From JBGOTP01 sp963717075 (GTDB lineage Bacteria > Acidobacteriota > Vicinamibacteria > Vicinamibacterales > CAVVIG01), in NCBI GenBank assembly GCA_963717075.1, contig CAVQVI010000027.1, forward strand, positions 310,001 to 374,000: a DNA stretch of 64,000 nucleotides, given 5' to 3'. Position numbers and translations under genes: made by a program. This document shows, piece by piece, positions 19,572 to 29,148 of the stretch; position 1 is the stretch's first letter, and each line of letters opens with the position of its first letter. Under the pieces are notes generated by a model that worked only from the letters and a program-made list of their open reading frames with translations, was not told the origin of the DNA and searched no databases.

Positions 19572-21050
19572 ATGATCGGGCAGGACACGCTGATGAACTT
19601 CGTCGGAGGACAATGGGAAGCTGCGTCAGCCGCGCAGACCATTCAGGTTCGCAACCCGGCCACGGGTGAGGTGCTCGCATCGGTGCCGCTCTCGTCGGCT
19701 TCCGATGTCGCCAGGGCCGTGAAGGCTGCGTCGGGCGCGCTGCCTGGATGGCGTCGCACTCCGGCCGGCGATCGCATCCAGCCGCTGTTCAGACTCAAGG
19801 CACTGCTCGAGACCAACTTCAGCGAGATCGCGCGACTGGTGACCGAGGAATGCGGCAAGACCCTCGCCGAATCGGAAGGCGAGCTGAGGCGCGGCGTCGA
19901 GAATGTCGAGGTGGCCACAGGAATTCCGTCGCTGATGATGGGCAGCAACCTCGAGGACATCGCATCAGGGGTCGATGAGCTGATGATCCGCCAGCCGGTG
20001 GGCGTCGTGGCGGTGATCACGCCGTTCAACTTTCCCGGCATGATTCCCCTCTGGTTCCTGCCGTATGCGGTCGCATGCGGCAACACGGTCATTCTCAAGC
20101 CTTCGGAAAAGACGCCGCTCACCATGGCGCGCGTGCTCGGGCTCGTCGAGGCGGCCCGTTTCCCGCCCGGCGTGGTCAATCTGGTCCACGGCGGCAAGGA
20201 CGCCGTGGATGCCCTCCTCGACCATCCCGAGGTGCGGGCGATCTCGTTCGTCGGGTCGACGCCAGTCGCACGGTACGTCTACGGCCGCGCCGCGGCGAAC
20301 GGGAAGCGCGTGCAGTGTCAGGGAGGCGCCAAGAATCCCATCGTCGTGCTCCCAGACGCTGATATGGATATGACGACGAGGATCGTGGCGGATTCGGCAT
20401 TTGGATGCGCCGGGCAGCGATGTCTGGCTTCGTCAGTCGTCATCACCGTCGGTGAAGCGGCCAAGCCCTTCACACAGCAAATCAGCGACGCAGCGTCCTC
20501 GAGGAAAGTGGGCTACGGGCTGGAGAAGGGGACAGAAATGGGCCCGGTGATTTCGGCGGAGAGCCGATCGCGGATCGAGGGCTTGATTGCTCAAGGTGTC
20601 GCGGCGGGCGCGAAGCCGCTCGTTGATGGACGCCACACCGTAGTGCAGGGCTACGACCGCGGACACTTCCTTCGACCAACCGTGCTGGCGGAGGTGGATC
20701 CCGGTGGTGAGCTTGCGCGCACCGAGGTGTTCGGTCCGGTGTTGAGCGTCATGCGTGCGGATTCGGTCGAGGCCGCCATCGAGCTCGTAAACGGGTCGGC
20801 TTACGGCAACATGGCGTGCCTCTTCACGAGCAGCGGTTCCGCCGCGCGTCAGTTCCGTTATGAAACGCGCGTGGGCAACGTCGGTATCAACGTCGGCGTG
20901 GCTGCGCCGATGGCGTACTTCCCCTTCTCGGGGTGGAAAGACAGTTTCTTCGGCGATCTTCACGCCCAGGGGCGCGATGCCATCGATTTCTACACGGAGA
21001 AGAAGGTGGTCGTGGAACGCTGGCCCTCGGCCTGGTCGCGCAAGTTCTAG
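19572..21050 (+). CDS. mmsA: CoA-acylating methylmalonate-semialdehyde dehydrogenase-type aldehyde dehydrogenase
   Basis: 492 residues, normal for the family. The N-terminus FVGGQWEAASAAQTIQVRNPATGEVLASVP, the TPFNFPGMIPLWFLPYAVACGNT stretch and the catalytic cysteine in FGCAGQRCLAS are typical of MmsA, which converts methylmalonate or malonate semialdehyde to propionyl- or acetyl-CoA. That fits valine/inositol breakdown and agrees with leucine catabolism genes 5 kb away. Start ATG 19572 has GAGGAGCGGC just upstream. The preceding alcohol dehydrogenase likely shares its transcript. Substrate assignment is by family similarity only. Confidence 0.85.
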   Translation: MIGQDTLMNFVGGQWEAASAAQTIQVRNPATGEVLASVPLSSASDVARAVKAASGALPGWRRTPAGDRIQPLFRLKALLETNFSEIARLVTEECGKTLAESEGELRRGVENVEVATGIPSLMMGSNLEDIASGVDELMIRQPVGVVAVITPFNFPGMIPLWFLPYAVACGNTVILKPSEKTPLTMARVLGLVEAARFPPGVVNLVHGGKDAVDALLDHPEVRAISFVGSTPVARYVYGRAAANGKRVQCQGGAKNPIVVLPDADMDMTTRIVADSAFGCAGQRCLASSVVITVGEAAKPFTQQISDAASSRKVGYGLEKGTEMGPVISAESRSRIEGLIAQGVAAGAKPLVDGRHTVVQGYDRGHFLRPTVLAEVDPGGELARTEVFGPVLSVMRADSVEAAIELVNGSAYGNMACLFTSSGSAARQFRYETRVGNVGINVGVAAPMAYFPFSGWKDSFFGDLHAQGRDAIDFYTEKKVVVERWPSAWSRKF

Positions 21051-21366
21051 TTTCACACGCGTGGTGACGGCATCGACGTGCGGGAACGCCTCTAATGTTC
21101 CCCCCAAAGGAGGGCACTCGAGACCGGAGATGGGGGCTTCGGACGGCCCCCGGGAGGGGCACGGGCGGCATAAAGGAAAGTGACATTTTTGGCCACCGAA
21201 TGGAGTTACACTGCACTTTGTACGGTGCCTCGAATGGAGTGGTGGGCCCTCGTCATTCATCTCAACGCACGTCCACTCGACCCCTTCGCGTCGCATCCGG
21301 CCTTGGCGCCGAATGCTGTGTGAGTGCCGCGAGAAAAGACGGAAAGACAAGAGGAGATGTGTTCAT
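21051..21366. other. Intergenic region with GC-rich hairpin
   Basis: 316 bases. At 21132-21151 GGGGGC-TTCGGACG-GCCCCC forms a perfect 6-bp stem with no following T-run, so it is a poor classical terminator but could still end the aldehyde dehydrogenase transcript. No coding frame is convincing. Confidence 0.45.
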
Positions 21367-22192
21367 ATGCGAAAGCTGATGGGAGGCGTGATGTCGGGGG
21401 TGCCGCGGCGCTCGGTTGTGGCGCTTGTGCTGATCGTGTTCCCGACGCGCGTGACGGGCGAGTCCCAGTGCCTCGTACGGCGGACGGAAAGCCCAACTAT
21501 GAACGGAATCTGGCAGACGCTCGGCACCGCGAACTGGGATCTCGAGGACCATTCGGGGCGATCGCCCGCGGCTTGCCCCGTTCGGCGCCGTCGGCGCCGT
21601 TCCGGCCGGCCGAAGCGTCGTTGAGGGCGGTGAGATTCCGTACCGACCAGAGGCCTTAGCCAAGAGAAAAGAGAACGCGGCGAACTGGCTCAAGCTCGAC
21701 CCGGAGGTCAAGTGTTACCTTCCGGGCGTCCCACGCGCGATGTATCTGCCGTTCCCCTTTCAGATTGTCCAGAGCCCGAACCTTCATTCTGATGTCGTTC
21801 GAGTATGCGGGGGCCACCCGTCCTATCCACATGACGAAGACGGAGCCGCCGCCGATCGATACGTGGATGGGCCATTCGGCAGGGACGGTGGGAGGGGATA
21901 CGCTGGTCATCGACTCCGAACACGTTCGACGACCTGACGTGGTTCGATCGTGCCGGGAATTACCACAGCGACGCGCTGCGAGGTCGTGGAGCGCATCACA
22001 CCGACGAGCCGGGATGCCCTCAGATACGAAGCGACGATTGAGGATCCCAATGTGTTCACTCGTCCGTGGAAGATCAGCATGCCGCTCTATCGGCGGCTCG
22101 AGCCGCAGGCCGAGATCATGGAGTTCAATTGCGTGGAGCTGGTCGAAGAGACGCTGTGGGGTCATCTGAAGAAGAAAACCGCAACCAAATGA
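21367..22192 (+). pseudogene. Secreted hypothetical protein (GRWEG-related), frameshifted
   Basis: From ATG 21367 (GAGGAGATG upstream) a signal peptide leads into MNGIWQTLGTANWDLEDHS. Conserved sequence then continues in other frames: ENAANWLKLDPEVKCYLPG, FPFQIVQSP, EYAGATRPIHM, DTWMGHSAGTVGGDTLVIDS and finally ATIEDPNVFTRPWKISMPLYRR to 22192. At least four frame changes are needed. The order of blocks matches a family of secreted Acidobacteriota proteins of unknown function related to the GRWEG group. The mutation load here is higher than in neighbouring intact genes, so true decay is plausible. Confidence 0.65.
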
Positions 22193-22258
22193 GGGACGGG
22201 CGGGACGGTCGGAAGCCGCGAGTGTGAGAACGAGCCGCGAGGGAAGAGGAGATGTGAG

Positions 22259-23556
22259 ATGCGATATCGAATGAGAATGCTAGGTATAGTTGGCGCCGCC
22301 GCGGTGACGGCCATGGTCGTCGCGACGTCGTCTTGGTGACGGGTCAGGCTCCGGCGACCCCGGCGGCGCCGGCCGCCCCTGGCGGCAATGACAAGACCGC
22401 CTCGAGTTGGACGCTGCAACGAACGCCGTGGGGAGATCCGGATCTGCAGGGTATCTGGATGAACGAGACGTACGAGCACGCCCATGCAACGGCCCCTGCC
22501 GGATTCGGCAACCGTGAATTTTACACGGACGAAGAAGTGGCTGCGTTGGAAAAGCAGGCGATGGACCGGTACGAGAAGGCCGTCGCTGCGGCGGATCCCG
22601 CCGGCCCCGGAGCCGCGCCGATCATTGAACGCGTGAAGAAGCACCGTCGAAGCAGGCATCTACGGGGCCGAGTACAACAATGCTGGATGGAACAACCGAG
22701 GAAACCGGGAAAGTTGAGATGGAAACGCACATCGCTGGTGGTGGATCCACCGGACGGGCGAATTCCTCCGCATACCCTGGCGCTCATCAACCGGTTGGAG
22801 GCGCGAGAGGAAGCGCGGAAGCACCGAGGCGAGGCGGACACGTGGGAAGATCGGAATGTGAACGAGCGCTGCATGACGCCGCAGGCAGCAACGGGGCTCG
22901 GCGGAACCGTCCGGATCGTGCAAGGCGCCCGGGTGGGTCGCCCTCGTACCGGACGGCCTCCAACCAACTCGTCTCGTGCCGCTTGACGGGCGCCCACAGG
23001 TCTCTTCCAAGATTCGTGGCTGGTTCGGGCGTCCGCGCGGTCACTGGGATGGAGACAAACTCGTGATCGAAATCGACAAATTTCATCGACAAACTGGACG
23101 GCGGGCCCGTCCTGGCCTCTCGTCGGCCGTTGGGATTCGTACCTGGGATCTGGTGAGACCTTGCGACGGGTCGAGACGTACAAGCGCATTGGCGCGGATC
23201 AGATGGAGTATGGACTGACCACCGATGATCCGAGCGTGTGGGTGAAACCCTACACTGTTCTCCGCCCGATGATCCTGAACAACGATTTCATGATGCTCCA
23301 ATCGGGGTGCCACGAGGGAAATTACGGCATGCCGAACATTCTCAGCGCTGCCCGCGCCGACGAGGAGTATGCGATGCGCGCGGCTTTGGAGGCCGCCGCT
23401 GAACGTCAAATCGGAGCTTCAGCGGATGAGAAAGGAAACCGAGGAGTGGTTGAAAACCGGGAAGGTGAGTGCGCCCAGCACGGGCGGCCGCGGAGGTCCT
23501 CCGGAGTGATGACAGTTCGCAGCGTGGAGTCGCCAGATTTCTCCGCGACCAAGTGA
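22259..23556 (+). pseudogene. Secreted GRWEG-family protein, frameshifted
   Basis: The start at 22259 (MRYRMRMLGIVGAAAVTAM, GAGGAG upstream) encodes a signal peptide that runs into a stop. The main frame from about 22333 has WGDPDLQGIWMNETYEHA and SLVVDPPDGRIPP, then shifts again to FGRPRGHWDGDKLVIEI. A last frame carries LRRVETYKRIGADQMEYGLTT and SGCHEGNYGMPNILSAARADEE to 23556. The blocks are those of 7753-8796 and 9336-10376. At least three or four shifts are present. It follows another broken relative, giving two damaged members in tandem. Confidence 0.7.
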
Positions 23557-23605
23557 GGAAGCATCGGGCAACCTCCGCCGATCTGTGCGTTCGCCGCTCT
23601 GGCGG

Positions 23606-24997
23606 TCAGTCGAGGAAGCGGATCGAATTCGCGACGCGCTCGAACACAGGCTGATACGAGTTGTACTCGTTGGCTGGCGCGACGAAGATGGCGTAGATGA
23701 GTTCGCCGTTCCGCAGCGTCGCCGCCACGATCAAAATCGTTTCGCGCTCACCGGTGGCATCCGAGACGTTGTCGACCATTGTTTGCACACCGCGGTGCCC
23801 TCCCAACGTCGCGTTCCGGTAGCCGTTCGGGCGGCTCATGCGAGGATTGCCCTTGCGGAGCGAATCCACGAGTCCATCGGTCGCGGTCTGCAGGTCGTGT
23901 GTCTCGTTGCGCGAAACGATCACCTGCACGCCGTGGGTGAAAACGCTCTGGCCGGCGGAGGCCCCGTAGCCGCCGCGCGGCGCAAACGTGACGGAACCAT
24001 TCTCCAGCAGCTCCTCCCAGTTCGACGGAACGCTGATCCGGAAGGCCCCGCCCTCGCTGTATTCCGTGTATCTGGTTGACGGCGCCGCTACGCGGCCTGC
24101 GGGTGGCTGGTCCCCGGAACGCGATGACGATGAATTCGTGCGCTTCGAATTCTTCGTCGCCTCTGCCGTCGTCGGCGCTTTGGGAAGCTCGCGGAGATGG
24201 GCCTGCACCCGATCGAACTCGGGCGACTCGTGGATCGGCTTGTCGACGCTGAGCGTCGCCGCCTCCTTGGTAATGTACTCGACGCGGTTGCCGGGGTTGG
24301 GATGGTCGCTCAGCCACTGCGGGCCTGAGCCGCCCTGCTTCTCGATGGTCTTGAACATGTTGGCCATGTCGCGCGCGTCGTAGCTGGCACGCGCCATGAG
24401 CTGAGCCCCGAGGAGATCGGCCTGCTTCTCATACTCCCGGCTGAAGCGCAGGAACGCTGTGCCGAGTCCGAACTGCGTCCCCTGCGCGATGATGCTGCCG
24501 GCCTGTCCGCCAATCACGGCGCCCGCGATCGCTCCGAGGAGAGTGCCGACCTGATACTTGCTGGCTTTGCTCACCTGCGCGGTCCCATGACGCAGGAGCA
24601 CGTGGCTCAGCTCATGCGCCATCACGCCGACGACTTCGCCTTCGGCGCCGGCAGCTTCAATCATCCCGCGATTGACGAACATCGGTCCGCCAGGCAGCGC
24701 GAATGCGTTGATCTCCCGGACGTTGACGGTCTCGAACGTGTACTGAAACGTCGTGTGCTCGAATTCTCGGGGAATCACATCCACGAGCCGACGCCCGAGG
24801 CCGGAGATGTAGGTGGCGACTGTGTCATCTTTCATGAGGGGGAGCTGCTGACGCACTTCCGCGGCCGCATCGCGGCCAAGCTTCACGTCCTGCGAGGGCG
24901 GATACTTGTTGTCTGGTGCCGTGATTCTTGTCTGCGCGGCCGGGGCCCCCGCAACGACCAGCAGGGCGAATGCGAGTGCAAGGGCTCTCGTCTTCAT
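23606..24997 (-). CDS. Secreted M48-family zinc metalloprotease
   Basis: 463 residues with a signal peptide (ALAFALLVVAGAPAAQ). The peptidase domain has the HExxH site in GVMAHELSHVLLRHG and a downstream YEKQADLLGAQLM that supplies the third zinc ligand, as in BepA/YfgC-like enzymes. A glycine-rich segment (LLGAIAGAVIGGQAG) lies between. The C-terminal third after a Ser/Thr-rich linker is a separate beta-rich domain (FRISVPSNWEELLENGSVTFAPRGGYG). ATG 24997 is used because GGAGGTGCC precedes it; the longer frame from 25045 is unlikely. Likely role: periplasmic protein quality control. Confidence 0.9.
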   Translation of the reverse strand: MKTRALALAFALLVVAGAPAAQTRITAPDNKYPPSQDVKLGRDAAAEVRQQLPLMKDDTVATYISGLGRRLVDVIPREFEHTTFQYTFETVNVREINAFALPGGPMFVNRGMIEAAGAEGEVVGVMAHELSHVLLRHGTAQVSKASKYQVGTLLGAIAGAVIGGQAGSIIAQGTQFGLGTAFLRFSREYEKQADLLGAQLMARASYDARDMANMFKTIEKQGGSGPQWLSDHPNPGNRVEYITKEAATLSVDKPIHESPEFDRVQAHLRELPKAPTTAEATKNSKRTNSSSSRSGDQPPAGRVAAPSTRYTEYSEGGAFRISVPSNWEELLENGSVTFAPRGGYGASAGQSVFTHGVQVIVSRNETHDLQTATDGLVDSLRKGNPRMSRPNGYRNATLGGHRGVQTMVDNVSDATGERETILIVAATLRNGELIYAIFVAPANEYNSYQPVFERVANSIRFLD

Positions 24998-25213
24998 GGC
25001 ACCTCCAACGATACCCCTCGAACGATACCTCGCGTCATAGTGCAACTCCTGGGCCGAATTACTGAAAACGTGGTGTCAACAATTGTCAACTGGGCGTGAA
25101 ATGACAGAAAATGTCATCATTTTCAGGAAGCCAGATTTAAGCAAGTCATTGATTCATAAAGAGTTGCCGACTTCCTCGAGAGCAGGCATGGACTCTGCTT
25201 TAGGACGCTCAGC

Positions 25214-25744
25214 ATGAAGAATCGCCAACAGCAAGGCTTCGCGATCATCGATTTAGTCTTCGTCTGTGGACTGATCGGAATCATTGCGAGCATCGCAATG
25301 CCCCGGATGCTGCTTGCGAAGCAGTCGGCCGGTGCCGCCTCGGCGATTGGCTCGCTTCGCGCCATTAACAGCGCCCAACTGAGTTTTGCATTCACCTGCG
25401 GTTCCGGATTCTATGCGCCAAGCCTCACCGTTCTCGGGACGCCGTCCGCGGGCGGGCGGGAGGCCTTCATCAGCCCCAGCATGTCCATGGCCAATACGAT
25501 CACCCGTTCCGGGTATGTCGTTCAACTCGAAGGGACCGCCTTTCCCGGGGCGCCGCCAAGCTGCAATGGTCTTGGAGTGGGCGAGGCCACGCGAGGGTTC
25601 AAGGCGGCCGCCGACCCCGTCGAAGCGGGGAACGCCAGGTTCTTTGCCACCAACGCTAACATTGCGATCATCGAGGACACCGCCTCCCTTTGGGCGGCCA
25701 TGCCTGAGGGCGGAGACGCCCCAAGCGGCCACCCGCTCCGGTAA
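25214..25744 (+). CDS. Prepilin-like protein (type IV pilin/pseudopilin N-terminus)
   Basis: 176 residues. The N-terminus KNRQQQG-FAIIDLVFVCGLIGIIASIAMPRML is a class III prepilin signal: a basic leader, the G-F cleavage site and a long hydrophobic helix. Position 5 of the mature protein is Asp instead of the usual Glu. The remainder is a small globular domain with two cysteines (FTCGSGF, PPSCNGLG) that may form a disulfide. No pilus assembly genes are nearby, so it is an orphan minor pilin or pseudopilin that would rely on machinery encoded elsewhere. Confidence 0.75.
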   Translation: MKNRQQQGFAIIDLVFVCGLIGIIASIAMPRMLLAKQSAGAASAIGSLRAINSAQLSFAFTCGSGFYAPSLTVLGTPSAGGREAFISPSMSMANTITRSGYVVQLEGTAFPGAPPSCNGLGVGEATRGFKAAADPVEAGNARFFATNANIAIIEDTASLWAAMPEGGDAPSGHPLR

Positions 25745-25759
25745 TAGCGGCTTCCACGC

Positions 25760-25784
25760 TATAATTTGTCCACGATGTGGACAA
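25760..25784 (+). promoter_or_regulatory. TATAAT promoter box overlapped by perfect operator-like palindrome
   Basis: TATAAT at 25760-25765 is followed directly by TTGTCCAC-GAT-GTGGACAA (25766-25784), a perfect 8-bp inverted repeat placed where transcription would start. No good -35 is visible. This looks like a repressor site over the start of the ferredoxin transcript. It also contains the candidate TTG (25766) and ATG (25775) start codons. Confidence 0.5.
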
Positions 25785-26119
25785 AGATGATGAGCGGCCC
25801 TCGCAAGAAGGCCCCGAAGACGATTGCGGTGATCGATCCCGATCGCTGCTTTGGCGCGTTTGCCTGTTCGATTTGCCAGGCCGCGTGTCCGGTGGCCGAC
25901 TGCATCGTTGAAGAACCCGACCGCGATGGCCGGATGGTCTGCGCCGTGCGGGCCGACCTCTGCATCGGCTGCGGCCTGTGCGTCACGCTCGGCAACCCCA
26001 CCGCACCGCAACAGCGCGAGTTCGGCTGCCCGGCCGACTACGACGCCATCAACATGATGCCGTTTGAAGAGGTCGTCAAGCTGCTGACCCAGCCAGCGGC
26101 GGTCGCGGCAGGAAGCTAG
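25775..26119 (+). CDS. Ferredoxin-like protein with two 4Fe-4S clusters
   Basis: About 114 residues. Cysteines are grouped as CFGAFACSICQAACPVADC and CIGCGLCVTLGNP followed by EFGCPAD, enough for two [4Fe-4S] clusters, with the first group spaced unusually widely for a bacterial ferredoxin. ATG 25775 is inside the palindrome described at 25760-25784; TTG 25766 and ATG 25787 are alternatives. It is a stand-alone small electron carrier, next to the leftward HMG-CoA lyase gene. Partner enzymes cannot be deduced. Confidence 0.78.
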   Translation: MWTKMMSGPRKKAPKTIAVIDPDRCFGAFACSICQAACPVADCIVEEPDRDGRMVCAVRADLCIGCGLCVTLGNPTAPQQREFGCPADYDAINMMPFEEVVKLLTQPAAVAAGS

Positions 26120-27038
26120 CTTAGGCTAGAGGTCCTGCGCCGACTGCCTGCGCGTAGCGCGATGGCAGCGGGTGGTCGAGGCGTTTGGCGATGAAGGCGG
26201 ACGCTTCGCTCAGCGGCCGGCAGCGACACACCGGTGTCGACCTCCAATCCATCCAACATGTAGATCAGGTCGTCGGTCGCCAGGTTGCCTGCGGCCCCCG
26301 GCGCGTACGGGCAGCCGCCGAGCCCGCCCGCGGACGCATCGAAGGTCGCGATGCCGTAAGGGCAGCGCAGCGAGTACGTTGGCGAGCGCCATGCCGCGCG
26401 TGTCGTGGAAGTGCAGCGCCACCTGCTCCACCTTGGTGCGTTCGAGCACGCGCTCCAACACTCGCGGTACTTGTCCCGGATGTGCGATGCCAATGGTGTC
26501 GCTGACGGCCACCTCGAAGACGCCGAGCTCGACGAGGCGCGCCGTGAGGTCGGCCACCACGCCGGGCGCCACCGCGCCTTCGTAGGGACAGCCAAATGCG
26601 GTCGACAGGTATCCGCGCACACGCAGGCCGGCGGCAATCGCACGATCGCAGACCTGCTTGTAGCCGCCGAGCGACTCGTCGATGCCCTGGTTGACGTTCT
26701 TGCGGCTGAACGTCTCGGTTGACGCCGCGAACACGGCCACCTCGGTGACGCCGGCGGCCATGGCGCGATCGAGTCCCTCGAGATTGGGCACGAGCGCTGT
26801 GTAGCGAGTGCCGGCCGCGCGCGTGATGCCTGTCGAAGACCGCCGACGCGTCGGCCATCTGCGGCACCCATTTCGGGCTGACAAATGCGGAGACCTCAAT
26901 GACGGGAAGCCGCGCGACGCTGAGGAGATTGACGAACCGCACCTTGTCGGCAGTCGAGATCTCGGCGCGCTCGTTCTGGAGTCCGTCGCGCGGACCGACT
27001 TCAACGATGGTGACCTTCCGGCCTCGGAAATTGGTCAT
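26120..27038 (-). pseudogene. mvaB: Hydroxymethylglutaryl-CoA lyase, frameshifted
   Basis: The start at 27038 reads MTNFRGRKVTIVEVGPRDGLQNE, the hallmark of HMG-CoA lyase (DGLQNE catalytic loop). The protein continues in a second frame (LVPNLEGLDRAMAAGVTEVAVFAASTETFS to VALHFHDTRGMALANVLAAL). It then moves to a third (GIATFDASAGGLGGCPYAPGAAGNLATDDLIYML, with the catalytic-Cys motif GGCPYAPGA) and a last one ending RLDHPLPSRYAQAV at 26120. Three single-base shifts (about 26825, 26355, 26203) separate them; all active-site motifs survive. It is the final step of leucine breakdown, cleaving HMG-CoA to acetoacetate and acetyl-CoA, and closes the cluster that starts at 31631. Confidence 0.82.
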
Positions 27039-27047
27039 GTTGTCACG

Positions 27048-27214
27048 CCCGACCTGAAGGTCGGGCCTACGTACTCTCTCTCGCCACACGTCGGCCGTTT
27101 CGGTCGCAGTCGTAGGCCCGACCTTCGGGTCGGGCGTCTCGGTCGCAGTCGTAGGCCCGACCTTCGGGTCGGCGTCTCGGTCGCAGTCGTAGGCCCGACC
27201 TTTAGGTCGGGCGT
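27048..27214. repeat. REP-like palindromes with 39-bp direct repeats
   Basis: Four copies of a GCCCGACCTTCGGGTCGGGC-type palindrome (with TGA, TTC, TTC and TTA loops). The last three are embedded in a direct repeat beginning CGGTCGCAGTCGTAGG at 27101, 27140 and 27178. The first is in the opposite orientation. They fill the gap between the biotin carboxylase and HMG-CoA lyase genes. A fifth copy lies inside the carboxyltransferase gene at 30769-30793. Confidence 0.85.
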
Positions 27215-29148
27215 TCTCCGTCAAATTCAACCAGCAGGGAGTCCGCCTCGACCAATTCTCCCTCCCGGCACCGAACGGCCGCAATCGATCCGTTCTCCAG
27301 CGCGCGAATCGGGAGCTCCATTTTCATCGCCTCCAGAATGACGACCGTCTGGCCCGTCGCGACGCGGTCGCCAGGCTTCGCGAGGATCTTCAACACGGTG
27401 CCAGGCATCGGCGCGGTCAGCAGGTGCGACTGACCGGCTGTGCGACGCGCGGATCGAGCAGGCGCCGCGCTCGCCTGGGTGGCCGTCGGCTCAAAATAGA
27501 CCTGTCCATTCCAAAAGGCCCAGACATTCGGCCGTGCGCCGGCCGTGTAGACCAGTGCGGCACCGCCGTTGGTCTGCGTGCGATAGAGCCCGTTGGCAAT
27601 TCGGAGAGCCGTCGGGGAGGTGCCGGACCCACGCGTCCGATCCGCACCCACCGGGGCCCGGTCCGCGCCAATCGACGGATCCATCCATGGATCCCACGAC
27701 TTCTCGGCGGTCTCCGATGATGGCACGCGCAGATGGGCATCCATTGCCGCTCGAACGTGGGCTGGAGCGGCTTGCGTTCCTGCTGGACCGATCATCGTTG
27801 CGCCCTGTCTGTCGAGCCACTCGGTGTCGACTGCGTGTTCCAGAAAGTCAGGGTGGCCGAGCACCCGAAGAAGAAAGGGAATGTTCGTGCGCACGCCGAG
27901 GATTGGAAATGCGCGAAGCGCGGCCACGAGGCGCGCAATGGCGCGCTCGCGCGTCTCGGCGAGTGCGATCACCTTTGCCAGCAGGGGATCGTAGTGGACC
28001 GAGATCTCATCCCCCTCGGCCACGCCGGAATCCACGCGCACGCCCGGTAACCGCGGTTCACGATAGAGCAGGAGACGTCCGGCCTGCGGCAAGAATCCAC
28101 GGTCGGGGTCTTCGGCGTACACGCGCGCCTCTATTGCATGTCCGCGCTGGTTCAAGGCAGCCTGCGGCCAGGGAAGCGGCCGCCCGGCCGCGACCAGCAG
28201 CTGCGCGCGCACGAGATCGACGCCAACGAGGAGTTCCGTCACCGCGTGCTCGACCTGCAGCCTCGTGTTCATCTCGAGAAAGTAGAAGGACTGGCTGGCG
28301 ACGTCGACCAGAAATTCCACCGTGCCGGCATTGCGGTACGACACCGCGCGCGCTGCCATGACGCCGGCTCTTGTGATGCGTTCCCGAAGGTCCGGGCCGA
28401 CTGAGGGCGACGGGCTTTCTTCGATCACTTTCTGATGTCGCCGCTGCACAGAGCACTCACGCTCGAACAGATGCACCACCTTGCCCATGGCGTCGCCAAA
28501 GATCTGCACTTCGACGTGATGGGCACGCTCGATGAGCTTCTCGACGTAGAGCGTGCCGTCGCCGAAGGCGGCCATCGCCTCTCGGCGCGCGGCCTGGACG
28601 GCGTCGATCACCTCTTCGTGTTCGCGCACGCGTCGCATCCCCTTGCCGCCGCCGCCAGCCGATGCTTTGACGATCGCGGGCAGGCCGACCCGTTCGATGG
28701 CGTCGCGGATGCCCGCATCGGACTGATCGGCCGGCGTGTCGCCGGGAACCACGGGCACGCCCGCTTGCAGCATGAGCCGGCGCGCCTCGATCTTCGATCC
28801 CATGCGGGCAATCGCCTGTGGGGAGGGGCCGACAAAGATCAGTCCGGCCTCTTCGCACGCGGTGGCGAACGAGGCATTCTGCGAAAGGAATCCATAGCCT
28901 GGATGGACCGCGTCGGCGCCGGACGATCGGGCGGCGCTGATCACAGCGGGAATCCCCAGATAGCTCTCGGCGCTCGGCGCCGCGCCGATGCACAGGGCCT
29001 TGTCCGCGAGGTGGACATGCTGGTCGTCCTGATCGGCCTCCGAGTACACCGCCACGGTCTCGACGCCAAGCTCACGGCACGCATGGATGATGCGAACGGC
29101 AATTTCGCCGCGATTGGCGACGAGGAGTCGCCGAATCACGCGTTCCAT
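27202..29148 (-). CDS. mccA: Acyl-CoA carboxylase alpha subunit (biotin carboxylase plus biotin carrier), probably methylcrotonyl-CoA carboxylase
   Basis: 648 residues and intact. The N-terminal domain opens IRRLLVANRGEIAVRIIHAC. The ATP-grasp domain has KASAGGGGKGMRRV and EMNTRLQVEHAVTE. The C-terminal domain carries the biotinylation motif EAMKMEL after APMPGTVLKILAKPGD. This alpha-chain architecture is shared by propionyl-, methylcrotonyl- and geranyl-CoA carboxylases. Neighbouring hydratase, HMG-CoA lyase and carboxyltransferase genes argue for methylcrotonyl-CoA. Its start overlaps the end of the hydratase gene by 13 bases, indicating coupling. The stop lies in the REP-like repeats. It is the only long gene in 26-36 kb free of frameshifts. 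Confidence 0.88.
   Translation of the reverse strand: MERVIRRLLVANRGEIAVRIIHACRELGVETVAVYSEADQDDQHVHLADKALCIGAAPSAESYLGIPAVISAARSSGADAVHPGYGFLSQNASFATACEEAGLIFVGPSPQAIARMGSKIEARRLMLQAGVPVVPGDTPADQSDAGIRDAIERVGLPAIVKASAGGGGKGMRRVREHEEVIDAVQAARREAMAAFGDGTLYVEKLIERAHHVEVQIFGDAMGKVVHLFERECSVQRRHQKVIEESPSPSVGPDLRERITRAGVMAARAVSYRNAGTVEFLVDVASQSFYFLEMNTRLQVEHAVTELLVGVDLVRAQLLVAAGRPLPWPQAALNQRGHAIEARVYAEDPDRGFLPQAGRLLLYREPRLPGVRVDSGVAEGDEISVHYDPLLAKVIALAETRERAIARLVAALRAFPILGVRTNIPFLLRVLGHPDFLEHAVDTEWLDRQGATMIGPAGTQAAPAHVRAAMDAHLRVPSSETAEKSWDPWMDPSIGADRAPVGADRTRGSGTSPTALRIANGLYRTQTNGGAALVYTAGARPNVWAFWNGQVYFEPTATQASAAPARSARRTAGQSHLLTAPMPGTVLKILAKPGDRVATGQTVVILEAMKMELPIRALENGSIAAVRCREGELVEADSLLVEFDGERPT

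Noticed and set aside
27101..27214. CRISPR-like direct repeats
   Set aside because: Only three units, 38-39 bp period with no unique spacers; the core is a REP palindrome.
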